Shown one piece after another: positions 1-8,228 of a DNA stretch of 64,000 nucleotides. Source of the DNA: Cryptosporangium arvum DSM 44712 (GTDB taxonomy: Bacteria; Actinomycetota; Actinomycetes; Mycobacteriales; Cryptosporangiaceae); NCBI RefSeq assembly GCF_000585375.1, contig NZ_KK073874.1:2418001-2482000 (forward strand). Reading direction: 5' to 3'. Both the position numbers and the translations under genes were made by a program. Under the pieces are notes generated by a model, which saw nothing but the letters and a program-made list of their open reading frames with translations, had not been told where the DNA came from and made no database searches. How positions within the stretch are numbered: position 1 is the stretch's first letter; each line of letters opens with the position of its first letter.

Positions 1-828
1 GGGCCCCGGATCGTGGTGACGACGAACATCCTCGGCGACGTCGTGCGCGCGGTCGTCGGGGACGAGGCCGACGTCACCGTGCTGATGAAACCCGACGCCG
101 ATCCGCACTCGTTCGCGATCTCGGCCCGCGAGGCCCGGGCCATGCAGACGGCCGATCTGCTGATCCACAACGGACTCGGGCTCGAGGAGGGCATCGCCAG
201 GCACGTGGCGGCCGCCGGTGTCCCCACCGTCGAGGTCGGCGCCCTCGTCGACCCGATCGAGTACCGGGACGGCGACGCCGCCGGGCTCCCCGACCCGCAC
301 TTCTGGACCGACCCGGTGCGGATGGTCGCCGCGGTGCGCCTGCTCACCGACGAGATCGTCGACCACGCCGACGTCGACGCGAGCGCCGTCCGCGCGCGGG
401 CCGAGGACTACACGGCCGAACTCGACGCGCTGCACGCCGATCTGCGCCGGCGGTTCGCGGCGATCCCGGCCGCCCGCCGGGTCCTGGTCACCAACCACCA
501 CGTGTTCGGCTACCTCGCCGAGCGCTACGACCTGACCGTGGTCGGCGCGATCATCCCGAGCGGCACCACGCTCGCGTCCCCGAGCGCGTCCGACCTGGCT
601 TCGCTGACCACGGCGATCACCCGGCACCGGGTGCCCGCGATCTTCGCCGACACCTCCCGGCCCGCCCGCCTCGCCGAGGTGCTGGCGTCCTCGGCCGGCC
701 TCACCGTGCGCGTGGTCGCGCTCCACTCCGAATCCCTCAGCGGCCCCGACGGTGACGCCGCGACCTATCTGGCGCTGATGCGCTTCAACGCCGACGCGAT
801 CGTCGGCGGCCTGACCCGCACCAACTGA
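1..828 (+). CDS. aztC: Zinc ABC transporter substrate-binding protein AztC-like (5' end outside window)
   Basis: Cluster A-I (ZnuA/AztC) periplasmic metal-binding protein that delivers zinc to an ABC importer. The frame is open to the first base of the window, so the signal peptide and start lie upstream; the visible part begins at the VVTTNILGD strand typical of the mature N-terminus. Candidate metal ligands are the histidines in DPHSF, DPHFW and TNHHVFGY and an aspartate in FADTS. The His-rich loop common in ZnuA is absent, as in AztC proteins that rely on a chaperone. The stop is 13 bases before the AztD gene, which supports the Azt assignment. Family assignment is secure; zinc rather than manganese is inferred from the neighbour. 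Confidence 0.85.
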   Translation, partial: GPRIVVTTNILGDVVRAVVGDEADVTVLMKPDADPHSFAISAREARAMQTADLLIHNGLGLEEGIARHVAAAGVPTVEVGALVDPIEYRDGDAAGLPDPHFWTDPVRMVAAVRLLTDEIVDHADVDASAVRARAEDYTAELDALHADLRRRFAAIPAARRVLVTNHHVFGYLAERYDLTVVGAIIPSGTTLASPSASDLASLTTAITRHRVPAIFADTSRPARLAEVLASSAGLTVRVVALHSESLSGPDGDAATYLALMRFNADAIVGGLTRTN

Positions 829-841
829 AGGAGAAAGACCA

Positions 842-2005
842 GTGAAACGACCCACGACCCTCGGCGCGGCCGCACTCACCGCCGCCGTCCTGGCGCTCAG
901 CGCCTGCGGGGACGAACCCGAAGCGGCGGCGGCCGCGAAGCCGGTGAAGCAGCCGGTCACCGTCACCTACGACGGCGGCATCCTGGTGCTCGACGGCGAG
1001 TCGCTCGCCGTCGCGCACCGGATCGACCTCGACGGGTTCAATCGCGTCAACCCGGCCGGCGACGACGAGCACGTGTTCGTGTCCACGACCGACGGCTTCC
1101 GGGTGCTCGACGCGGTCGACGGCACGATGACCGGCATCAGCTATCCGGGCGCCAAGCCGGGGCACGTGGTGCGCCACGGTGACCGCACGATCCTGTTCAC
1201 CGACGGCACCGGGGAGGTCAACAGCTTCGACCCGGCCGACCTGGCCCAGGGCAAACCCTCGGGGCGCACGTACCGGACCGCGACCCCGCACCACGGCGTG
1301 GCGGTGGAGCTGGCCGACGGGACGCTCGTCGTGACGCTCGGCACCGAGGAGTCGCGGCCCGGCGCGATCGCCCTCGACGCCACGGGGAAGGAGATCGCCC
1401 GCAACGAGGACTGCGACGGGGTCCACGGCGAGGCCGTCGCCAAGGACGACGTCGTCGCGCTCGGCTGCAACGACGGCGTGCTGCTCTACAAGGGCGGAAA
1501 GTTCGTCAAGGTCGACGGCGGCCGGGAGTACGCCCGCACCGGCAACCAGTCCGGCAGCGACGTCTCACCGGTCCTGCTCGGTGACTACAAGGTGGAGCCG
1601 GACGCCGAGCTCGAGCGTCCGACGCACTTCTCGCTCATCGACACCGCGGCGAACCGGCTCCGCGCGGTGCCGATGCCCGCCGGTGTCAGCTACACGTTCC
1701 GCTCGCTGGGCCGGGGTCCCGGGGGCGAGGCGCTGATCCTCGGCACCGACGGCAAGCTGCACGTCGTCGACCCGGTCTCGGGCCGGTTCACGCACGCGTG
1801 GCCGGTGGTGGCGCCGTGGCAGGAGCCGCTGGACTGGCAGCAGCCCCGCCCGGCGTACTTCGTGCGCGGCACCGACGCCTACGTCTCGGAGCCGGCGGCG
1901 AAGATGGTGCACCGGCTCGACCTGACCACCGGCGAGATCACCGGGTCGGTCACGCTCGACGGCGTGCCGAACGAGATCAGCGGGACGCTGCCGTCAGCGC
2001 GGTAG
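842..2005 (+). CDS. aztD: Zinc metallochaperone AztD
   Basis: A 387-residue lipoprotein with lipobox LSAC near residue 22 followed by a beta-propeller-like body. AztD proteins load zinc onto AztC outside the membrane. Visible family features are clustered histidines (HVVRHGDR, TPHHGVAVE), the motif CDGVHGEAV and a C-terminal KMVHRLDLTTGEI strand. The GAAGGAGAAAGACC stretch (an AGGAG ribosome site) precedes the GTG start at 842. The gene directly follows the AztC-like gene and so should be cotranscribed. The last 12 bases overlap the 3' end of the convergent TetR gene. Such operons are often Zur-controlled, but the promoter is outside the window. Confidence 0.88.
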   Translation: MKRPTTLGAAALTAAVLALSACGDEPEAAAAAKPVKQPVTVTYDGGILVLDGESLAVAHRIDLDGFNRVNPAGDDEHVFVSTTDGFRVLDAVDGTMTGISYPGAKPGHVVRHGDRTILFTDGTGEVNSFDPADLAQGKPSGRTYRTATPHHGVAVELADGTLVVTLGTEESRPGAIALDATGKEIARNEDCDGVHGEAVAKDDVVALGCNDGVLLYKGGKFVKVDGGREYARTGNQSGSDVSPVLLGDYKVEPDAELERPTHFSLIDTAANRLRAVPMPAGVSYTFRSLGRGPGGEALILGTDGKLHVVDPVSGRFTHAWPVVAPWQEPLDWQQPRPAYFVRGTDAYVSEPAAKMVHRLDLTTGEITGSVTLDGVPNEISGTLPSAR

Positions 2006-2578
2006 CAGGCCCGAGAGCAGTGCGGTGAGCACTTGCTCGGACCCGGCCCGGGCCCGGGCCGGGTCGGGGTGGTGGGCGATCAGGAGCGCCGCCTCGATCA
2101 CCGCGCTCAGCACGAGCTGGGCCGCCGTGGACACGTCGTGCCGCACCCCGGCTGCACGCAACGCGTCGACGAGGACGCCGAGCCCGTGCGCGGCCTCGAT
2201 CGCCCGCCAGCGTTCCCACCCGAGCACGGCCGGCGCGTCGGTCAACGCGATGCGGACGACGTCGGGCCGGGCGCAGAGGTCGAGGAACCTCGCCAGCCCG
2301 AGCCCGAGGGCCGCGCTCGGATCGGGCGCGGACCGCAGCGCGGCGACGACCTCGGCGGTGACCTCCGCCTCCAGGTTCTCGAAGACCGCCGCGAACAGCT
2401 CCTCCTTGCCGCCGTAGTGGTGGTAGAGCGCACCGCGGGTCAGCCCGGCGGCGGCGACGATCTCGTCGGCGCTGACGTGGGCGTAGCCGCGCTCGGCGAA
2501 GAGCGTGCGGCCGGCGGTGACCAGCTGGGTCCGGGTGGTCTGTGACCGGTCCTGCTGGCTACGGCGCGGGGGCGGCAT
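1994..2578 (-). CDS. TetR-family transcriptional regulator
   Basis: A 194-residue regulator with an N-terminal TetR helix-turn-helix at about residues 15-60 (TRTQLVTAGRTLFAERGY, then LTRGALYHHYGGKEEL) and an all-helical C-terminal ligand domain. Its start lies 20 bases inside the 3' end of the upstream alpha/beta hydrolase gene on the same strand, so the two are translationally coupled. The regulator probably controls this hydrolase operon through the palindrome at 3424-3444. The effector is unknown. The C-terminus overlaps the end of aztD tail to tail by 12 bases. Confidence 0.9.
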   Translation of the reverse strand: MPPPRRSQQDRSQTTRTQLVTAGRTLFAERGYAHVSADEIVAAAGLTRGALYHHYGGKEELFAAVFENLEAEVTAEVVAALRSAPDPSAALGLGLARFLDLCARPDVVRIALTDAPAVLGWERWRAIEAAHGLGVLVDALRAAGVRHDVSTAAQLVLSAVIEAALLIAHHPDPARARAGSEQVLTALLSGLLPR

Positions 2579-3422
2579 GGGCGGTGGCGAACTCCACGAT
2601 CAGGCGCGCGAGCGGCTCGGGCTGGTCTTCCGGGACAAGAGTGTAGGTGTCGGGGATCGCTACCAGCCGCGCGTGGCCGAACAGCGCGGCGAGCCGCCGC
2701 CCGAGCTCGAGCGGGAAGAGCCGGTCGTCGGCGGCCCACGCGAGCAGCACCGGGCCCGGGAAGTTCGCGAGCGCCGGAGCCGCCGCGAGCGTGTGCCTGC
2801 GGTGCACGTGACGCAGCGCCCGGCGCAGGTCGGCCCGGATCGCCGCGGACTCCCGGGCCGGGCCGAAGTACCCGGCCGCGACGTCGTCGGGGAACCGGCG
2901 ACGGGCCAGCCGTCCGAACGCGATCGGCGAGTTCCGGACGGCGCGGACGCCGAGCAGCCGGGTCAGCAGCCAGGTGGCGGCCCGGCTGCGGGCGTAGACC
3001 GGCAGCAGCCCGAAGATCGCCGGCGGGAACACCTCGAGCGCGTCCGACGGCGTGAACACGACCCGCGCGATCCGGTCGTTCGCGCCCCCACCGGCCAGCA
3101 GGAGCTGGGTGTACGCGCCGCCGGTGTCGCTGGCGACGAGCGTGACCTCGCGCAGGTCCAGCCGCTCGAGGAACGCCCCGATCAGCGCCGCGACGCCGGG
3201 CGGGGAGAGGTCGGCGGCCGGTACCGGCGCGGTGTGCCCACCGAGCGGCCAGTCGGGCACCACGCAGCGGAAACCCGCCGCGGCGACGGCCGGGGCGACG
3301 GCCCGCCACAGCTCCCCGTTGACGAAGAGCCCGTGCACGAACACCACCGGGGGACCGGCGCCGGTGTCGCGGTACCGGATCCGCGCGCCCGCCACCGAGG
3401 TCTCGTCCACGGCCGCCTCCAT
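2559..3422 (-). CDS. Alpha/beta hydrolase
   Basis: A 287-residue alpha/beta-hydrolase-fold protein. It shows the oxyanion motif VVFVHGLFVNGELW and the segment LVASDTGGAY at the nucleophile elbow, where the expected Gly-X-Ser-X-Gly reads A-S-D-T-G-G, a haloalkane-dehalogenase-like Asp nucleophile arrangement. A late aspartate (WAADDRLFPLE) is also present. Substrate is unknown. ATG at 3422 (MEAAVDE) is chosen; a more upstream ATG at 3431 lies inside the palindrome, and the longest frame would run into the neighbouring FadR gene. No clear Shine-Dalgarno site fits, so a leaderless start is possible. First gene of a two-gene operon with the TetR regulator. Confidence 0.85.
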   Translation of the reverse strand: MEAAVDETSVAGARIRYRDTGAGPPVVFVHGLFVNGELWRAVAPAVAAAGFRCVVPDWPLGGHTAPVPAADLSPPGVAALIGAFLERLDLREVTLVASDTGGAYTQLLLAGGGANDRIARVVFTPSDALEVFPPAIFGLLPVYARSRAATWLLTRLLGVRAVRNSPIAFGRLARRRFPDDVAAGYFGPARESAAIRADLRRALRHVHRRHTLAAAPALANFPGPVLLAWAADDRLFPLELGRRLAALFGHARLVAIPDTYTLVPEDQPEPLARLIVEFATAHAAPAP

Positions 3423-3423
3423 T

Positions 3424-3444
3424 ACATACATGGTGAATGTATGT
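3424..3444. promoter_or_regulatory. Perfect inverted repeat, probable TetR operator
   Basis: ACATACAT and ATGTATGT, separated by GGTGA, form an exact 8-base inverted repeat that ends one base before the hydrolase start. Its position over the expected transcription and translation start suggests repression by the TetR protein encoded in the same operon. It is much more AT-rich than its surroundings. Confidence 0.6.
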
Positions 3445-3484
3445 TTCGACGATAGCAGTCGTTCCCGCTCCGCGGCGGCGGAAT

Positions 3485-4240
3485 TCACCCCCGGCGCAGG
3501 GCTCCGTGCACCGCGGGGCGGCGGCGATTCCAGGAGCCGACGATGTGGGTACGCATCAGCGCGCCGGCCCGCTCGGCCTCACCGGCCCGGATCAGCGCCT
3601 CGATCTGCCGGTGTTCGCCCATCGACCGGTCGAGGCCCTCCACGGTCGGGGTGCCGTTGTAGCGGCTCGAGAGCCGGGCCTTGCCGTGGATGCTGTGGAT
3701 GATCGCGTGCCCCAGCCGGTTGCCGGACGCGGCCATGATCAGCTCGTGGAACACCACGTCCTCGGCGGCGTACCGGTCGGGGTCGCCGAGGTGGGCGGCC
3801 AGCACCTCGATCTGGTCGGCCAGCGCCTGCTGCTGCTCCGCGGTGATCACCCGGGCCGCCACCGCGACCATGTCGCTCTCCAGCGCCGCGCGCACGCTGA
3901 CCAGATCGTCGAGGATGCCGAGTTCCCGGTCGTGCCGGATCTGGGCCTCGAGCACGATCGGGTCGAGCAGGTTCCAGCCCGGCGCCTCCAGCACCCGGGT
4001 GCCGCGCCCCGGCGTCGCCCGGACCAGTCCTTTCTCCTCCAGGAGCTTGATCGACTCACGCACCACCGTGCGTGAGACGCCGAACTCCTCGCACAGTTCG
4101 GGCTCGGTCGGGAGCGCACTGTCCACCTCGTACCTACCGGCGACGATCCGGTCGACCAGGTAGGTGACGACGGTGTCGCCGAGGCGCCCCGAGCGGCGGG
4201 GCTGGATCGGCCCGAGCGGGCCACCGAAGTCGGTCACCAC
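3485..4240 (-). CDS. FadR-type GntR-family regulator (FCD domain)
   Basis: A 251-residue GntR/FadR regulator. The N-terminal winged helix at about residues 22-90 contains LPTEPELCEEFGVSRTVVRESIKLLEEKGLV and the wing RATPGRGTRV. The C-terminal FCD helical domain has the metal/ligand histidines seen in FVFHELI-type and HRQI segments (VVFHELIMAASG, MGEHRQIEALIRAGE). FCD regulators usually sense small carboxylates or sugar acids. It is divergent from the amidohydrolase at 4345, which is its most likely target. A GTG start is used at 4240, directly followed by another GTG. Confidence 0.9.
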   Translation of the reverse strand: MVTDFGGPLGPIQPRRSGRLGDTVVTYLVDRIVAGRYEVDSALPTEPELCEEFGVSRTVVRESIKLLEEKGLVRATPGRGTRVLEAPGWNLLDPIVLEAQIRHDRELGILDDLVSVRAALESDMVAVAARVITAEQQQALADQIEVLAAHLGDPDRYAAEDVVFHELIMAASGNRLGHAIIHSIHGKARLSSRYNGTPTVEGLDRSMGEHRQIEALIRAGEAERAGALMRTHIVGSWNRRRPAVHGALRRG

Positions 4241-4272
4241 GACAGACTACCTCTTGCGGCATACGTTATTCA

Positions 4273-4344
4273 TATGATGAAATTCTCCGCCGGAACGGAT
4301 CAACCGTCCCGATTCCCGACGAGCTGTGGGCGGAGCTGGACTGA
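4273..4344 (+). pseudogene. Possible 3' remnant of a deleted gene
   Basis: In the frame ending with TGA at 4342-4344 the translation reads EILRRNGSTVPIPDELWAEL followed by D and stop, which looks like a natural protein C-terminus with typical high-GC codon choice toward its end. There is no ATG or GTG in frame in the intergenic space, and the frame runs back antisense into the regulator gene. The stop abuts the GTG start of the amidohydrolase (TGAGTG). This could be the tail of a truncated gene that was once coupled to the amidohydrolase. It may equally be chance. Confidence 0.25.
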
Positions 4345-5154
4345 GTGCGGATCGATGCTCACCACCACCTGTGGGACCTCTCCCGGCGGCCGCAGGAGTG
4401 GCTCGAGCCGCTGGGCCCGATCCACCGGTCGTTCGGAGTGGACGATCTGCCGCCGGGCTTCGATCACACGGTGCTGGTGCAGGTGCTCGCCGACCTGGAC
4501 GAGACCCGTGAGTTCCTGGCGCTGGCGGCGGCGTCGGACCGGATCGCCGGGGTCGTCGGCTGGGTCGACCTGACCGCGCCCGACGTCGGTGACGTGCTCG
4601 ATTCCCTGCCCGCCGGCCTGGTCGGCGTGCGCCACCTGGTGCAGGCCGAGCCCGATCCGCGCTGGCTGCTCCGCCCCGACGTCCAGCGGGGCCTCCGGGC
4701 GGTCGGCGCCCGCGGCCTCGTCTACGACCTGCTCACGCTCCCCCCGCAGCTGCCCGCCGCGATCGAGCTCGTGACCACGCTGCCGGACGTGCGGTTCGTG
4801 CTCGACCACCTCTCGAAGCCTCCGCTGGCCACCGGTGACCTCGCGTCCTGGGCCGGCGAGCTGCGGAGGCTCGCGGCGGCGCCCAACGTGGTGGCCAAAC
4901 TGTCCGGTCTGGTCACCGAGGCGAACTGGGCGTCCTGGTCGGTGGCGGACCTGCGACCGGCCGTCGAGGTGGCGGTGGAGTCGTTCGGCCCGGACCGGCT
5001 GATGTTCGGCTCCGACTGGCCCGTCTGCCTCCTGGCCGCCCCCTACGCCGACGTCGTGAAGGCCACCGAGGAGCTGGTCGCCGACCTCTCGGCGGACGAG
5101 CGCGCGGCGATCTTCGGCGGCACCGCGGCCGCGACGTACGGGCTCGTGCCCTAA
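4345..5154 (+). CDS. Amidohydrolase-2 family lactonase/hydrolase (fuconolactonase-like)
   Basis: A 269-residue TIM-barrel metal hydrolase of the amidohydrolase_2 family (L-fuconolactonase, 4-sulfomuconolactone hydrolase and relatives). Diagnostic features are the N-terminal metal motif IDAHHHLWDL, GVVGWVDL, the strand FVLDHLSKPP, AKLSGLVTEA and the C-terminal GSDWPVCLL with its catalytic Asp. The exact lactone or carboxylate substrate cannot be told. The start is GTG at 4345, directly after a TGA. It is divergent from a FadR-type regulator, a common arrangement for sugar-acid catabolic genes. Confidence 0.88.
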   Translation: MRIDAHHHLWDLSRRPQEWLEPLGPIHRSFGVDDLPPGFDHTVLVQVLADLDETREFLALAAASDRIAGVVGWVDLTAPDVGDVLDSLPAGLVGVRHLVQAEPDPRWLLRPDVQRGLRAVGARGLVYDLLTLPPQLPAAIELVTTLPDVRFVLDHLSKPPLATGDLASWAGELRRLAAAPNVVAKLSGLVTEANWASWSVADLRPAVEVAVESFGPDRLMFGSDWPVCLLAAPYADVVKATEELVADLSADERAAIFGGTAAATYGLVP

Positions 5155-5165
5155 GGCCGTCCCCG

Positions 5166-6680
5166 TCAGGCGAAGGTCTGCTTGATCTCGTTCTTGAGGA
5201 TCTTGCCGACCTTGGAGCGGGGCAGGTCGGGCCACACCTCGATCTGCTTCGGCGCCTTCACGCTGCCGATGCGTCGTTTCACGAACGCGGCGAGCTCGAC
5301 CGGGTCGATCTCCTGGCCCCGGCGCGGCTGGACCACCGCGGTGACCCGCTCGCCCCACTTCTCGTCGGGCAGCCCGATCACCGCGCAGTCCTGCACGGCC
5401 GGATGGGCCATCACCGCCTGCTCCACCTCGGTGGAGTAGACGTTGAAGCCGCCGGTGATCACCATGTCCTTGGCCCGGTCGACGATGAAGAGGAAGTTGT
5501 CCTCGTCGAGGTAGCCGATGTCACCGGTGTGGTGCCAGCCGTGCGTGCTCGCCCGTTCCGAGGCGGCCGGGTCCCGGTAGTAGCCGCGCATCACCAGCGA
5601 GCCGCGCACCACGATCTCGCCCCGCTCACCCCTCCGGAGCAGGGCGCCGTCCTCGGCCATGATCCCGACCGTCACCAGCGGGGTCGGGCGTCCGGCCGAG
5701 GAGAGCTTGTCGGTCGCGACCGAGCCGTCCGCGCGGAAGTGGTCGCGCGGAGCCAGCGTCGAGATCATCATCGGGGCCTCGGTCTGCCCGAAGAGCTGGC
5801 CCATCACCGGGCCGATCCGGCGCAGAGCCTCGGCGAGCCGTGCCGTCGACATCGGTGCCGCGCCGTACCAGAAGCACTGCAGCGAACTCAGGTCCGCCCG
5901 GTCCAGGTCGGCGTGGTCGAGCACCAGGTAGATCAGCGTCGGCGGCAGGAACGTGTGGGTCACGCGGTGGCGTTCCACCAGAGCCAGGAACGCGCCGACG
6001 TCGGGCGCGCGCATGACGACGATCTCGCCGCCGAGCGCGAGCACCGGGAAGCACAGCACCCCGGCCGCGTGGGTGAGCGGCGCGAGCGCGAGGTAGGTCG
6101 GGCGGCCCTCGAACGGGTAGCTCATCAGCGTCAGCGCGGTCATCGCCTCGAGGTTCGCGCCGGTGAGCATGACGCCCTTGGGGCGGCCGGTGGTGCCCCC
6201 GGTGCCGACGAGCATCGCGAGGTCGTCGACCGCGGGCCGGTCCGGCTCACCCCCGGCGACAAGGAACTCGTCCCAGGTGAGCGCACCCTCGACGTCGCCG
6301 TCCAGGCAGACGAGCGTCAGCGGGAGCTCGAGCCGGGTCACCAGCGGCGCGAACGAGGCCTGGAAGATCAGCACGCCGCACTCGAAGAGCTCGAGCAGCT
6401 CGCGGGTCTCCGCGGCCTCGTTGCGCGGGTTGATCGGGCACCAGACCGCGCCGGCCCGGCTGATCCCGAAGACGCAGGTGAACGCGATCGGATCGTTCGC
6501 CGACAGGATCGCGACCTTGTCACCGGGTGCGACGTTCTGCCGGGCCAGCGCCGCGGCGATGCGGAAGCTGAGCTCACGCACCTGCGCGTAGGTGCTGGAC
6601 CGGCCGTCGGTCGTGAGGCAGGGTGCGTCGGGCCCCAGCGACGCACCCTTGTCGAGGTAGTCGACGAGCCGCACGGTCAC
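5166..6680 (-). CDS. Acyl-CoA synthetase (AMP-forming)
   Basis: A 504-residue ANL-superfamily ligase that activates a carboxylate as acyl-AMP and transfers it to CoA. Core motifs are present: P-loop GTGGTTGRPKG (about residue 160), GQTEA (A5), GWHHTGDIGYLD (A7), DRAKDMVITGGFNVY (A8) and RSKVGKILKNE with the catalytic lysine near the C-terminus. Its GTG start overlaps the stop of the upstream SDR gene by four bases (GTGA), so both are made from one mRNA. A medium/long-chain or aromatic acid is the likely substrate; sequence alone does not decide. Confidence 0.92.
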   Translation of the reverse strand: MTVRLVDYLDKGASLGPDAPCLTTDGRSSTYAQVRELSFRIAAALARQNVAPGDKVAILSANDPIAFTCVFGISRAGAVWCPINPRNEAAETRELLELFECGVLIFQASFAPLVTRLELPLTLVCLDGDVEGALTWDEFLVAGGEPDRPAVDDLAMLVGTGGTTGRPKGVMLTGANLEAMTALTLMSYPFEGRPTYLALAPLTHAAGVLCFPVLALGGEIVVMRAPDVGAFLALVERHRVTHTFLPPTLIYLVLDHADLDRADLSSLQCFWYGAAPMSTARLAEALRRIGPVMGQLFGQTEAPMMISTLAPRDHFRADGSVATDKLSSAGRPTPLVTVGIMAEDGALLRRGERGEIVVRGSLVMRGYYRDPAASERASTHGWHHTGDIGYLDEDNFLFIVDRAKDMVITGGFNVYSTEVEQAVMAHPAVQDCAVIGLPDEKWGERVTAVVQPRRGQEIDPVELAAFVKRRIGSVKAPKQIEVWPDLPRSKVGKILKNEIKQTFA

Positions 6681-7471
6681 ATCCCCATGCCGCCGTCGAC
6701 CGGCAGGCCGGCGCCGTTGACGAAACGGGACCCGTCGGAGGCGAGGAACACGACCGCGTCGGCCATGTCGGTGACCTCGCCGAGCCGGCCCGACGGAGTG
6801 AGCGCGACGACCGCGCCGACCGCCTCCTCGGGCGAGGCGAACAGGCCGAGCCGGGCGACGTCGTTGGCCAGACCGGCGCCCATCGCGGTGGGAACCAGGC
6901 CGGGGTAGATCGTGTTGACCCGGACGCCGTAGCCCATCCGGCCGGACTCCGCGGCGGCGACCCGGGTCAGCCGGTCCACTCCGGACTTCGTCGCCGAGTA
7001 GACCGCGATGCCGGGGAACGCGATCGTGGCGGCGACCGAGGCGACGTTGACGACCGAACCACCGTGACCGGCGACGCCGCCGGGGCGCATCGCGCGGAAC
7101 GCGTGCTTGATGCCGAGCGTGGTGCCGAGGAGGTTGATCTCGAGCTGCCTGCGGATCTGGTCGGCCTCGACGTCGACGAGCAGGCTGGTGATCTCGACAC
7201 CGGCGTTGTTGACGAGGATGTCCAGGCCGCCGAGGCGCTCGGCGGCGGTGGCGACCGCCGACTCCCAGTTGGCGTCGTCGGTGACGTCGAGGTGGACGAA
7301 GCCGTGGCCCTCGCCGAGCGACTCGGCGACCTTGGTGCCCAGCTCGTCCTGGAGATCGGCGACGATCACCTTCGCCCCGGCGGCGGCCAGCGCTAAGGCC
7401 ATCCCCTCGCCGAGTCCCTGCGCTGCTCCGGTGACGAGAGCCTTGCGTCCGGTCAGGTCGAAAACGGTCAT
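6677..7471 (-). CDS. SDR-family oxidoreductase
   Basis: A 264-residue classical short-chain dehydrogenase: cofactor motif GAAQGLGEG near residue 13, VADLQDEL (an acidic residue after the second strand favouring NAD), NNAGVE, Ser in VVNVASVAA, the YSATKSG catalytic pair, and a C-terminal NGAGLPVDGGMGM. The start at 7471 (MTVFDLTG) is chosen because CGGAG sits seven bases upstream; longer frames would cover the promoter. Coupled to the acyl-CoA synthetase, suggesting a beta-oxidation-like or steroid/terpenoid side-chain role. Probably repressed by the divergent TetR gene. Confidence 0.92.
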   Translation of the reverse strand: MTVFDLTGRKALVTGAAQGLGEGMALALAAAGAKVIVADLQDELGTKVAESLGEGHGFVHLDVTDDANWESAVATAAERLGGLDILVNNAGVEITSLLVDVEADQIRRQLEINLLGTTLGIKHAFRAMRPGGVAGHGGSVVNVASVAATIAFPGIAVYSATKSGVDRLTRVAAAESGRMGYGVRVNTIYPGLVPTAMGAGLANDVARLGLFASPEEAVGAVVALTPSGRLGEVTDMADAVVFLASDGSRFVNGAGLPVDGGMGM

Positions 7472-7508
7472 GAGGCGCTCCGTTGCGGTCATGAAGTGGC
7501 GGGATCCC

Positions 7509-7539
7509 AACTTACGGCTCGGTGCTTGACGGTTGTCAA
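7509..7539 (-). promoter_or_regulatory. Putative promoter of the SDR / acyl-CoA synthetase operon
   Basis: On the minus strand TTGACA (7539-7534) is followed at about 19 bases by TAAGTT (7514-7509). The -35 box lies in one arm of the palindrome at 7525-7540, so repressor binding would block RNA polymerase. Confidence 0.45.
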
Positions 7540-7540
7540 G
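7525..7540. promoter_or_regulatory. Inverted repeat CTTGAC-N4-GTCAAG, probable TetR operator
   Basis: Exact 6-base arms flank GGTT. A further GTCAAGAC copy lies at 7557-7564. The site is between the divergent SDR operon and the TetR gene and covers the proposed -35 element of the SDR promoter. Confidence 0.55.
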
Positions 7541-7546
7541 ACTTCT

Positions 7547-7575
7547 TTGGTCAACTGTCAAGACATGCGTAGGAT
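7547..7575 (+). promoter_or_regulatory. Putative promoter of the TetR gene
   Basis: TTGGTC (7547-7552), a 17-base spacer and TAGGAT (7570-7575) match an actinobacterial housekeeping promoter. It overlaps the second GTCAAG half-site, consistent with autoregulation. Confidence 0.45.
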
Positions 7576-7601
7576 CGGGTCCTACGCACGGGGAGGGCAG
7601 G

Positions 7602-8225
7602 ATGGCGGCGGCGCGCACGGCGCGGAAGGTCCCGGCGGACAAGTACGACGAGCGGCGCACGCAGCTCGCCGAGTCGGCCCTGCTCACGCTGGGAGAACTC
7701 GGGTACGCGCGGAGCAGCCTGCGCGAGATCGCGAACAACTCCGAGTTCAGCCACGGCGTCGTGCACTACTACTTCGCCGACAAGCTCGAGCTGATCATCT
7801 ACTGCGTCCGCTACTACAAGGCGCGGTGCGTGACGCGCTACGACGCGGTCGTCGCGGAGTCGTCCACCCCCGAGCAGCTGATCGACGCGTTCGCCGCCAA
7901 GCTGGTCGAGACGATCGTCGACGAGGCCCCGATGCACCGGCTCTGGTACGACCTGCGCACCCAGAGCATGTTCGAGGAGGGGCTGCGCGAGGCGGTCCTG
8001 ATGATCGACCAGACGCTCGAGGAGATGATCTGGCGGGTGGTCGCCCGCTACTCCGCACTGAGCGGCCGGGAGGTCCTGACCGGTCCGGACGCCGTCTACG
8101 GCCTGCTCGACGGCGTCTTCCAACGCGCCCTGCTCGGGCACCTCACCGACCGCCCCGGCGCCCTGGACGACCTGCGCGACCAGGTCCGCTCCCTGCTCCC
8201 GCTGCTGCTGGTCACCGGGAAGTAG
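7602..8225 (+). CDS. TetR-family transcriptional regulator
   Basis: A 207-residue regulator with the helix-turn-helix at about residues 20-65 (LAESALLTLGELGYARSSLREIA, then FSHGVVHYYFADKLEL) and a helical C-terminal domain. ATG at 7602 is preceded by GGGAGGG at a good distance; the longer frame would start inside the promoter. It is divergent from the SDR/acyl-CoA synthetase operon and probably represses it in response to an acyl or acyl-CoA ligand. This is inferred from arrangement only. A strong hairpin follows the gene. Confidence 0.92.
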   Translation: MAAARTARKVPADKYDERRTQLAESALLTLGELGYARSSLREIANNSEFSHGVVHYYFADKLELIIYCVRYYKARCVTRYDAVVAESSTPEQLIDAFAAKLVETIVDEAPMHRLWYDLRTQSMFEEGLREAVLMIDQTLEEMIWRVVARYSALSGREVLTGPDAVYGLLDGVFQRALLGHLTDRPGALDDLRDQVRSLLPLLLVTGK

Positions 8226-8228
8226 CCG

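Noticed and set aside
2440-3309. Overlapping minus-strand frame inside the hydrolase gene
   Set aside because: Arg/Pro/Ala-rich shadow frame without domain features.
3485-3488. Longest start for the 2559 hydrolase
   Set aside because: It would overlap the FadR-type gene and include non-conserved residues; the ATG at 3422 fits the fold and leaves the operator upstream.
7472-7738. N-terminal extension of the SDR gene
   Set aside because: It covers the promoter/operator and has no conservation; ATG 7471 has a good ribosome site.
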